The notes under the pieces were generated by a model. The model was not told the origin of the DNA and made no database searches. It saw nothing but the letters and a program-made list of their open reading frames with translations. From the NCBI GenBank assembly GCA_945861535.1, contig CAMAUZ010000022.1:1-64000 (forward strand): a stretch of 64,000 nucleotides of DNA, written 5' to 3'. Source of the DNA: Akkermansia muciniphila. GTDB lineage: Bacteria; Verrucomicrobiota; Verrucomicrobiia; Limisphaerales; BJHT01. Shown in pieces: positions 51,050 through 58,489 of this stretch. Numbering within the stretch: the stretch's first letter is position 1; the number at the start of each line of letters is the position of its first letter. The translations under genes were made by a program, and so were the position numbers.

Positions 51050-51517
51050 TCAGCCTTTCGGATCATCGCCCTCCGTGCTCACCGTCACGGCTCCGCTGGG
51101 ATTTTCCACCGCGGACTTGGCGGCGTGCCAGGAGAGGATGGCGCACTTCACGCGGGCCGGGAACTTATGCACGCCCGCGAAGGCCGCGAGCTTGCCGAGC
51201 GCCGGGACCTCCTTGCCAGTGGTGACCATGTCATGCACCTGACCGAAGAGCGCCTCGACGTCGGCGCGCGTTTTGCCCTTGATCGTGGTGGTAAGCAGGG
51301 ACGCGGACGCCTTCGAAATGGCGCAGCCGGAGCCTTGGAAGCTCGCGTCCTTCACCACGTCGCCGTCCATGAGGAGATAAACGGTGTAGTTGTCGCCGCA
51401 GAGCGGGTTGCGGCCTTGGGCGACGCGGTTGGCGTTGGGCATTACGCGAAAGTTCCGCGGGCTTTTCGCGTGTTCGAGGATGACCTCCTGGTAGAGGTCG
51501 TTGAGGTCGTCGTTCAT
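51050..51517 (-). CDS. sufU: SufU-type Fe-S scaffold/sulfur-relay protein
   Basis: The 155-aa protein has the SufU motifs LYQEVILEHAKSPRNF, PLCGDNY (C40, D42), GSGCAISKASASLL (C65) and ARVKCAILSW (C125). The cysteines and Asp bind zinc or cluster. The insertion typical of SufU between the second and third Cys is present (MVTTGKEVPALGKLAAFAGV). It should accept sulfur from SufS. It is the first gene of the Fe-S run. Upstream (51518-52162) there is only repeat-rich sequence. Confidence 0.92.
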   Translation of the reverse strand: MNDDLNDLYQEVILEHAKSPRNFRVMPNANRVAQGRNPLCGDNYTVYLLMDGDVVKDASFQGSGCAISKASASLLTTTIKGKTRADVEALFGQVHDMVTTGKEVPALGKLAAFAGVHKFPARVKCAILSWHAAKSAVENPSGAVTVSTEGDDPKG

Positions 51518-51829
51518 GGTTGAAAATTTCGGTGCTGGTTTCCCGTCAGCCGGCGGATTCTCACCGCCACAGCGGTCATTCCAGCCGTTTGCTGGTCAAA
51601 CAGATTTGTGTCCGCGCCGCGATCATCTGGCGCCCTTTGACCGGGTGCTACCATCCCGTGCCCGATCCATTCCCGCAACGTCCCGTTGCGAGCGCGGCCA
51701 ACCTTCGGCATTTGCCCTCCTCGCAGCGTGATTCTTCGTGGATCGAAGCGGGCAGCGCTCCAGCTTGCCAAAAAAAAGGATCCGCCGGCGATGGTTACGG
51801 AAGCCGCGCTCCCGCCGCACTCACGCCGC
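51518..51829. other. Intergenic stretch without a supportable gene
   Basis: ORF-track entries cross this region in several frames, but none has a family-like motif or a plausible start. The promoter of the minus-strand sufU run probably lies here. I could not fix -35/-10 elements. Confidence 0.4.
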
Positions 51830-52101
51830 GGGCGCATCTCAGTTTGCTGCAACCTTCGGCAGGCACGGGTGCCGTGTTCGAGGAAACCTGCGGCGGCACG
51901 CACGCACGCACGCGGGCGCGGTGGGGCAGGCATCCTTGCCTTCCAGTTCGGGCGGCATCCCTGCCGCCCGTTTCGATCGCCGAGCACCCCCGCGGAACTG
52001 GGCACAGGGGCAGGGAGGCCCCGCCAACGGGCAGGCAAGGAGGCCTGCCCCACCCGGCTGGCGCGGACGCCAAGCCGCGTGCAGGAAACTGAGATGCGCA
52101 C
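51830..52101. repeat. Composite palindromic element family E, copy 3, with inner family D
   Basis: The outer arms GGGCGCATCTCAGTTTGCTG and GCAGGAAACTGAGATGCGC enclose three inner parts. These are GGCAGGCACGGGTGCCG, a short ACGC run (GCACGCACGCACGC) and a complete D element (GTGGGGCAGGCATCCTTGCC ... GGCAAGGAGGCCTGCCCCAC). It is closely similar to the copy at 6290-6558. It lies 61 bases upstream of a start codon. Confidence 0.9.
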
Positions 52102-52162
52102 TCCCGCCGCGCCGCGCCATTTCGATGGTTGAAAATTCCTCCTCGCCACGAAAGCCTCACGC

Positions 52163-54649
52163 ATGATTCGCACCGTTCTTTCGCTCCCCGATTTCCGCCT
52201 CGGCCGCCGGTTTCGCAACCGCGGCTTCGGCTTCCCGCCCGCACTGCCATTGATCTTCGTCCTGCTGCTGACGGGCGCGACCCGCGCCGTGGCCGCCGTG
52301 GACTTCGCGCACGAGATCGTGCCCATCCTGCGCGAGCACTGCGCCGAGTGTCACACCGGCGACAAGAAAAAGGGCGGCCTGAGCATGAACGACCGCGGCT
52401 CACTGCTCGCGGGCGGCGAGAACGGCGCGGTGGTCGTGCCCGGCAACGCCGCGAAATCCAAGCTCCTCACGGCGATCCTTTCATCCGACCCCGACGCGCA
52501 GATGCCGCCGAAAGGCCCGCGGCTCGCGCCCGCAAAAGTGAAACTGCTGCGCGACTGGATCGACGCGGGTGCGCCGTGGACCGAGGGCTTCGCCTTCAAA
52601 AAAGCCGGCTACGAACCGCCGCTCAAGCCGCGCCGCCCCGAGCTGCCGCCCGCCGTGGCCGGACGCACGAACGCCGTGGACCGCATTCTCGACGCCCATC
52701 TCGCGGGGAAAAATGCGCCGCGCCCCGCGCCGATCGACGACGCCACCTTCGCGCGCCGCGTGCATCTCGATCTCGTCGGCCTGCTGCCGGAGCCAGACGC
52801 GCTGGCGAAGTTTCTCGCGGACACCGCGCCCGACAAACGCGCGAAGCTCGTGTCGGCGCTGCTCGCCAATGACACCGCTTACGCCGAGCACTGGCTGACT
52901 TTTTGGAATGACCTGCTGCGGAATGATTACTCGGGCACCGGCTTCATCACCGGCGGCCGCAAACAGATCACCGGCTGGCTCTATCGCGCGCTGATCGAGA
53001 ACCGGCCTTACGACCAGTTCGCCCGCGAGCTGATCGCCTACACGCCCGAGAGCGAGGGCTTCGCCATGGGCATCAAATGGCGCGGCGACGTGAGCGCGGG
53101 CGCCACGACGGAGATTCAATTCGCGCAATCGGTCGGCCAGTCCTTCCTCGGCATCAACCTCAAGTGCGCGTCGTGCCACGACAGTTTCATCGACCGCTGG
53201 AAGCTCGACGAAGCCTACGCGCTGGCGGCCGTGTATGCCGTGAAGCCGATGGAGATTCACCGCTGCGACAAGCCCGTGGGCCGCACGGCCAAAGCCGGCT
53301 GGCTCTTCCCCGAGCTGGGACAGATCGACGCCGCCAAGCCGCAGCCCGAGCGGCTCAAGCAGCTCGCCGCGCTGCTGACCCATCCCGAAAACGGCCGTTT
53401 CCCGCGCACCATCGTGAACCGCCTCTGGCACCGCCTCATGGGCCGCGGCATCGTGCATCCGACCGATGCGATGCAAAGCGAGCCGTGGAATCACGACCTG
53501 CTCGACTTTCTCGCGGTGCAGTTCGCGGACAGCCGCTTCGATCTGAAACAAACCCTCGCGCTCATCGCCACGTCCGCCGCGTATCAGTCGCGCGCGGAAA
53601 TTCTCGGCCCGAACGCCGACGAGCACGGCTACCGTTACGCCGGCCCGCGCGCGCGCCGGCTCACGGCCGAGCAGTTCGTGGACGCCGTCGGGCAGCTCTC
53701 GGGCACGGCCCCGGCGCGCTTCGATGCGCAGGTCGTGCGCGGTCGCCCGGCCGCCAGCGCCACCGCGTCCGTGCAACTTTCCGGCCATTGGATCTGGTCG
53801 CACGCCGACGCGGGCAACGCGAAGCCCGGCGAGGAAATGATCGTGCGGAAGAAATTCACGCTGCCCGCCGCGCCCGTGCGCGCCGGGGCCGTGGTGACCG
53901 CCGACAACAGTTTCACGCTGTATGTGAACGGCGCGAAAGTGGCCGCGAGCGAGAACTGGGAAAACCCCGAGACCATCACGCTCGAGTCGCGGCTCAAGGC
54001 GGGCGCGAACGAAATCCTCATCATCGCCCGCAACGGCGGCGCCGCGCCAAATCCCGCCGGACTGTTCTTCGAGGCCCGCGTGCGCCTGCCGGAGGGACGC
54101 GAGGAAATCATCGGCACCGACGCGACGTGGCAGTGGACGAAGTCGCAGCCGGACGGCAAGGGGAAGTTCAAGGGCGAGCCGAAGGACTGGCAGGCCGCGG
54201 TGCCCGTCGCCAACTCCAGCCCGTGGAACGCGAAGATCGGCAAACAACTCACGATGCAACTGGCGCAGGCCGTGTACTCGAACCTGCCGATGGTGCGGGC
54301 CTCGCTGCTGAAGAATGATTTCCTCATGCGCGCGCTCGGCCGCCCGCACCGCGAACAAATCGTCAGCGTCCGGCCCGCCGACCTGACCACGCTTGAAGCC
54401 ATCGACCTGAACAACGGCCAAATCCTCGCGACCCGCCTCGATGCCGGTGGCGTCAAGCTCGCTGCGAAGGACTGGCCGAACAGCGACGCCTTCGTGAACT
54501 GGCTCTACACCTTCGCCCTCGCGCGTCAGCCGACCGCGAACGAACTCACGCTCGCGCGCGAAGCCCTCGGACCGAAACCGACCGCGCAGGGCACGGCCGA
54601 TCTGCTGTGGGCCGTGTGCATGTTGCCGGAATTCCAGATGGTGCGGTGA
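52163..54649 (+). CDS. Secreted DUF1549/DUF1553 protein with N-terminal c-type cytochrome domain
   Basis: The 828-aa precursor has a signal segment (LPLIFVLLLTGATRAVAA). The planctomycete cytochrome module follows (HCAECH, C60-C63-H64) with MPPKGPRL, its distal Met region. DUF1549 comes next, with a second heme-like CASCH near residue 335. Within DUF1553 an inserted beta-sandwich (about 530-660; FTLYVNGAKVAASENWENP, GANEILIIARNGG) resembles a carbohydrate-binding or rhamnosidase-N-like domain. DUF1553 resumes to the end (LYTFALARQPTANELTLA). These proteins are envelope proteins of unknown role, linked by genomics to polysaccharide or sulfated-sugar use. No DUF1501 partner is directly next to it. 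Confidence 0.9.
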   Translation: MIRTVLSLPDFRLGRRFRNRGFGFPPALPLIFVLLLTGATRAVAAVDFAHEIVPILREHCAECHTGDKKKGGLSMNDRGSLLAGGENGAVVVPGNAAKSKLLTAILSSDPDAQMPPKGPRLAPAKVKLLRDWIDAGAPWTEGFAFKKAGYEPPLKPRRPELPPAVAGRTNAVDRILDAHLAGKNAPRPAPIDDATFARRVHLDLVGLLPEPDALAKFLADTAPDKRAKLVSALLANDTAYAEHWLTFWNDLLRNDYSGTGFITGGRKQITGWLYRALIENRPYDQFARELIAYTPESEGFAMGIKWRGDVSAGATTEIQFAQSVGQSFLGINLKCASCHDSFIDRWKLDEAYALAAVYAVKPMEIHRCDKPVGRTAKAGWLFPELGQIDAAKPQPERLKQLAALLTHPENGRFPRTIVNRLWHRLMGRGIVHPTDAMQSEPWNHDLLDFLAVQFADSRFDLKQTLALIATSAAYQSRAEILGPNADEHGYRYAGPRARRLTAEQFVDAVGQLSGTAPARFDAQVVRGRPAASATASVQLSGHWIWSHADAGNAKPGEEMIVRKKFTLPAAPVRAGAVVTADNSFTLYVNGAKVAASENWENPETITLESRLKAGANEILIIARNGGAAPNPAGLFFEARVRLPEGREEIIGTDATWQWTKSQPDGKGKFKGEPKDWQAAVPVANSSPWNAKIGKQLTMQLAQAVYSNLPMVRASLLKNDFLMRALGRPHREQIVSVRPADLTTLEAIDLNNGQILATRLDAGGVKLAAKDWPNSDAFVNWLYTFALARQPTANELTLAREALGPKPTAQGTADLLWAVCMLPEFQMVR

Positions 54650-54852
54650 AGGGGCGAGGCCGGCGCGGTGGCGTTGGAACGTCGGGACCAAACCGCCCAA
54701 CCCGATAACCACAGAGATACGAGAGACACAGAGAAATACACCCGAAGCACAGCGTCTGTACTTCAACTCTTCAAAATCCCCGCGCGCCGCGGGGATTTTG
54801 CCGTTGCCCGGCAACCCTCAGACCACCGGAGAATGGTCGCCGACGCCTGGCT

Positions 54853-54967
54853 CTTCGTCCCGGAGGGACGCCGCAGGAAATTAGCCGGGGGCAAGCCCGC
54901 GCCAGCGGGCGCGGCCCCCGGTCGCCACGCCGAACGGGCCATGCCCCAGCGGGGCATCGGAGAAGTT
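54853..54967. repeat. Family H repeat, copy 2
   Basis: The sequence order is as at 31031: CGTCCCGGAGGGACGCC, then GCAGGAAATTAGCCGGGGGC, then ATGCCCCAGCGGGGCATCGG. Copy 3 at 55055-55172 is inverted relative to this one. Confidence 0.85.
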
Positions 54968-55054
54968 TTTGGCGTCGCCCGCCCCCCCAGCGTCGCTGTC
55001 ACCACTCGTCGCCTCGGGCAGATCGGGGTGCCGGCGATTGGCGAGCATCCCGGG

Positions 55055-55172
55055 CCATTTCTTCGATGCCCCGCTGGGGCACGGAGCCACCCGGCACGGT
55101 TTCCGGGGGCGGCGTCCGCTGGCGCGTACTTGCCCCCGGCTAATCTCCTCCGGCGTCCCTCCGGGACGGGAA
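55055..55172. repeat. Family H repeat, copy 3 (inverted)
   Basis: It starts with CATTTCTTCGATGCCCCGCT and ends with GCCCCCGGCTAATCTCCTCC and GTCCCTCCGGGACGGG, the reverse order and strand of copies 1 and 2. Confidence 0.85.
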
Positions 55173-55335
55173 CCGGGCGGCCGCGCACGGACAAAGGGAA
55201 ACCTCCGATAAACACGGATCGAAATCGACCTCCCCCACACCACCTGCCGAATGCCAACCGAGTTTTTCAAAACCCCGTTCCCATCCGTGTCCATCCGTGG
55301 TCGAACAACTCTTTTCCCATCCGCCGCCGCCCGCC

Positions 55336-56547
55336 TTACCGCGCCGGGTTGATGATCTCGCTCATCTTGAAGATGGGCAGGAACATGGCGATGACGATGC
55401 CACCGACGACGACGCCGAGGAACACGATGAGCAGCGGCTCGATCAGGGACGTGAGGCCGGAGAGCGTGGTGTCGATTTCTTCATCCAGGAAGTCAGCGAC
55501 GCGTTCGAGCATCTGATCGATTTTGCCGGTCTGCTCGCCCGCGGTCATCATGCGGATGATCATGGTCGGGAAGATCGGGCTTTTGGCGAGGGACGTAGAG
55601 AGGCCTTCGCCGCGCTCGATCTCGGTGGCGGCGGCGCGGATGGCTTTTTCCATGCCGACGTGGCCGCTGGTGTTGGCGACGATGTTCAGCACTTCCAAAA
55701 TCGGCACGCCACTGCGGACCATCGAGGAGAGCGTGCGGGCGAAACGCGCGAGCACGATCTTGTGGGCGATGCTGCCGAAGACGGGGAGCTTGATGCGGAT
55801 TTCATCCCAGCGGGCGCGGCCCGAGGGGGTTTTGACGTAGTTGATCAGTCCGTAAACCACGCCGGCACCGCCGAGGAAAATGAGGATGAACCACTTCTGC
55901 ACGAACTCGCTGGTGTCGATGAGCAACTGGGTCGGACCGGGCAGTTTGGCACCGAAGCCGGAGAAAATCTCGCCGAAGACCGGGACGACTTTGATGAGCA
56001 GAAAAATGGTGATGCTGATGGCGACGACCGTGACGACGGTCGGGTACATCATGGCGGACTTGATCTTCTTGTTCATCCGCGCGCGATTTTCCAGGAACGT
56101 GGCGACCCGCGCGAGAATCTCGGCCAACATGCCGCCTTTTTCGCCGGCATCGACCATCGAGGTGTACAGACGATCAAAAACTTTGGGATGCCGCCGGAGC
56201 GCTTCGGAGAAACTGTCGCCGCCCTCGACCTTGTTGCACACGTCCTTGATGACGTCGCGCATGGCTTTGTTGGTGGTTTGTTCGGCGAGCGCCTGGAGGG
56301 ATTGCACCATCGCGAGACCGGCGTCGATCATCGTGGCGAGCTGCCGCGTGAAGACGACGAGGTCGGCGAGGGCGATGGATCCCGATGCGGATTTGCTCCG
56401 CTTGGCGACCTTCTCGTTGATGCTGACGACCAGCAGGTTGCGGTTGAGCAGTGCGGCAATGGCGGCGGCTTCCGAAGACGCATCTACTGAGTTGCGAATT
56501 TCGCGACCGCTGCTGGCCTCCCGGGCGACGTAAACGTAGGACGACAT
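55336..56547 (-). CDS. GspF/PilC-family inner membrane protein (type II secretion / type IV pilus)
   Basis: From ATG 56547 the 403-aa protein starts SSYVYVAREASSGREIRNSVDASS, the PilC/GspF N-terminus. It has two GspF repeats, each with FTRQLATMIDAGLAMVQSLQAL-like and FARTLSSMVRSGVPILEVLNIV-like openings. Membrane helices follow each (VVTVVAISITIFLLIKVVP; LLIVFLGVVVGGIVIAMFLPIF). This is the inner membrane platform that works with the assembly ATPase. No gspE/pilB or pilin gene is adjacent, so it is apparently separate from its operon. The ORF-track extension upstream of 56547 is not supported. Confidence 0.93.
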   Translation of the reverse strand: MSSYVYVAREASSGREIRNSVDASSEAAAIAALLNRNLLVVSINEKVAKRSKSASGSIALADLVVFTRQLATMIDAGLAMVQSLQALAEQTTNKAMRDVIKDVCNKVEGGDSFSEALRRHPKVFDRLYTSMVDAGEKGGMLAEILARVATFLENRARMNKKIKSAMMYPTVVTVVAISITIFLLIKVVPVFGEIFSGFGAKLPGPTQLLIDTSEFVQKWFILIFLGGAGVVYGLINYVKTPSGRARWDEIRIKLPVFGSIAHKIVLARFARTLSSMVRSGVPILEVLNIVANTSGHVGMEKAIRAAATEIERGEGLSTSLAKSPIFPTMIIRMMTAGEQTGKIDQMLERVADFLDEEIDTTLSGLTSLIEPLLIVFLGVVVGGIVIAMFLPIFKMSEIINPAR

Positions 56548-56832
56548 AATACTCGGGGGAGTATCGGAATTTTGCGAGCGGGGCTTGAGAGAGGGGGGAA
56601 GTAATTTGTGATTGGTATTTGGTAGGGAGCGGCCGGCTCGGGCTTGGGAGAGGAGGGGCTTGATCTGGCCTTCGGACGAATATCGGCGGCGACTGGGGCA
56701 TTGCGGGGCGATCCCGTCGGCGCGCGGGTGGAGCGCCGGGTGGCGGGGGGTGATTCCGTACTTCCTGAAAGTGCGGACGTCGCTGCGGCCGGGACGGCCG
56801 CACTCCACGCCCCGCCTGCGCGCCGCCTGCGG
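56548..56832. other. Intergenic stretch without a gene
   Basis: It is G-rich with several short runs and no element like those elsewhere, apart from the GGACGGCCGCACTCCACGCC words near 56793. No coding pattern is seen. It probably holds the promoter of the GspF gene. Confidence 0.4.
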
Positions 56833-58269
56833 CTACGCACCTGCGAGCAGGCCGCTGACCACGTTCCCCTCCACGTCGGTGAGGCGGTAGTCGCGGCCCT
56901 GGTAGCGGAAGGTGAGGCGCTCGTGGTCGAGGCCGAGGAGGTGGAGCAGCGTGGCGTTGAGGTCGTGAACGTGGACGGGATTTTCGGCGATGCCGTAGCC
57001 GAATTCGTCGGTGCGGCCGTAGCTGACGCCGGGTTTCACGCCGCCGCCGGCGAACCACATCGTGAAGGCGTCCTTGTGATGATCGCGGCCGGCCTTGGTG
57101 GCGACGCCTTCGCCGCTGTCGGTCTGCTGCATCGGGGTGCGGCCGAATTCACCGCCCCAGACGATGAGCGTGTCGTCGAGGAGGCCGCGCTGTTTGAGAT
57201 CGCGCACGAGGGCGGCCATGCCGCGGTCCACGTCCTGCGCCTTGCGCGGCAGGCGCGTGGCGATGTCGCCGTGATGATCCCAGTCGGCGTCGTAAAGCTG
57301 CACCATGCGGACGCCGCGTTCGACCAGGCGGCGGGCGAGCAGGCAGTTGTTGGCGAAGGAGGCCTTGCCCGGCGTGGCGCCGTAGAGTTCGAGCGTGGCG
57401 GGCGATTCCTGGGTGAGGTCCATCAATTCCGGCACGCTGGTTTGCATGCGGAAGGCCATCTCGTATTGGCTGATGCGCGTGGCAATTTCCGGATCACCGA
57501 CGTCGGCGAGCTGCGCCTGGTTGAGCTGTTGCACGGCGTCGAGCACGCGGCGGCGGTCGGCGCGCGAGTGGCCGTCGGGATTGGAGAGAAAATGCACGGG
57601 GTCGCGGCCGCTGCGAATTTGAATGCCCTGATAAACGCTGGGCAGAAAGCCCGTGCTCCACAGGCTCGTCCCCGCGCCGGCGAGCGGTCCCGAGAGCATG
57701 ACGACGTAGGCCGGGAGGTCGCGGTTTTCGGAGCCGAGTCCGTAGGCGACCCACGCGCCGAGGCCCGGCCGTCCGCCGCGCCCGAAGCCGGTGTGGAGAA
57801 ACATCTGCGCCGGGGCGTGGTTGAATTCCTCGGTGTGCAGCGAGCGCACGACGGAGATTTCGTCGGCCACGCCGGCGAGGTGCGGCAGCAGTTCGGAAAT
57901 CATCTGGCCGCTCTGGCCGCGCGGCTGAAATTCAAAACGCGAGCCGAAGAGGCGCGGGTGACCGCGGATGAAGGCGAAGCGTTTGCCCGCGATGAACGAG
58001 TTCGGACAAAGCTGGCCGTGGAGTTTTTGCAGCTCGGGTTTCGGATCGAAGAGATCGAGCTGTGAAGGCGCGCCGACCATGTGGAGGTAGATGATGTGTT
58101 TGGCGCGCGGCGCGAAGTGTGGTGCGCGCGGGGCGAGCGGATCGGTGGGAGTGGCGGGCGCGGCGCGAGTGTCGCCGCGCAGGAGCGAACTCAGCGCCAG
58201 CGCGCCGAGCGAGAGGCCGCCGTGTTGGAGGAAGGTGCGGCGGGCGAGGAGGGGCTTCAGCGTGGTCAT
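56833..58269 (-). CDS. DUF1501 (sulfatase-like fold) secreted protein
   Basis: The 478-aa protein begins with a Tat-like signal ([21 protein letters not shown]). The DUF1501 pattern follows: [64 protein letters not shown] and [17 protein letters not shown] closing [22 protein letters not shown] matches the family end. DUF1501 proteins share the alkaline phosphatase/sulfatase fold and are nearly always encoded next to a DUF1549/DUF1553 protein, as here (58490-60880). The presumed exported pair is of unknown role. Confidence 0.92.
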   Translation of the reverse strand: MTTLKPLLARRTFLQHGGLSLGALALSSLLRGDTRAAPATPTDPLAPRAPHFAPRAKHIIYLHMVGAPSQLDLFDPKPELQKLHGQLCPNSFIAGKRFAFIRGHPRLFGSRFEFQPRGQSGQMISELLPHLAGVADEISVVRSLHTEEFNHAPAQMFLHTGFGRGGRPGLGAWVAYGLGSENRDLPAYVVMLSGPLAGAGTSLWSTGFLPSVYQGIQIRSGRDPVHFLSNPDGHSRADRRRVLDAVQQLNQAQLADVGDPEIATRISQYEMAFRMQTSVPELMDLTQESPATLELYGATPGKASFANNCLLARRLVERGVRMVQLYDADWDHHGDIATRLPRKAQDVDRGMAALVRDLKQRGLLDDTLIVWGGEFGRTPMQQTDSGEGVATKAGRDHHKDAFTMWFAGGGVKPGVSYGRTDEFGYGIAENPVHVHDLNATLLHLLGLDHERLTFRYQGRDYRLTDVEGNVVSGLLAGA

Positions 58270-58312
58270 GGGCGATTCCAGTACTCAGCGCGAAAATCGC
58301 CGCAGGCTGTTT

Positions 58313-58392
58313 GGTAGGGCGCGTCTGTCCTCAGTGCGCCGCCGGGGCGTTCGCACGGTTCCGCGGCGCGCTGGGGACAGACGCGCCCTACC
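58313..58392. repeat. Family F inverted repeat, copy 2
   Basis: Arms 58313-58342 and 58363-58392 begin GGTAGGGCGCGTCTGTCC, pair with a few mismatches and match the element at 43126-43204. It sits in the 220-base gap between the paired DUF1553 and DUF1501 genes, so it would be in the shared transcript. Confidence 0.9.
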
Positions 58393-58489
58393 CGCGGCGG
58401 CCGACATGCGAGCGCTGTGGTGGCACCGCCCGCCACGCCGACGGGGCCGCTGCGGGCGGGACGCCCGCGCTCCGGGTTGTGGTGCGTGC

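Larger units (their letters stand above)
54650..55335. other. Intergenic region filled with repeats, no gene
   Basis: It holds a CACAGAG-type word stretch at 54709-54735 and two family H elements in opposite orientation (54853-54967 and 55055-55172). Family K words follow (GATAAACACGGATCG at 55208; CATCCGTGTCCATCCGTGG at 55282). The region is between convergent genes. Confidence 0.7.

Noticed and set aside
51514-52326. 270-aa minus-strand ORF upstream of sufU
   Set aside because: It runs through the E/D composite repeat and shows no domain. Only repeat-derived peptides are recognisable.
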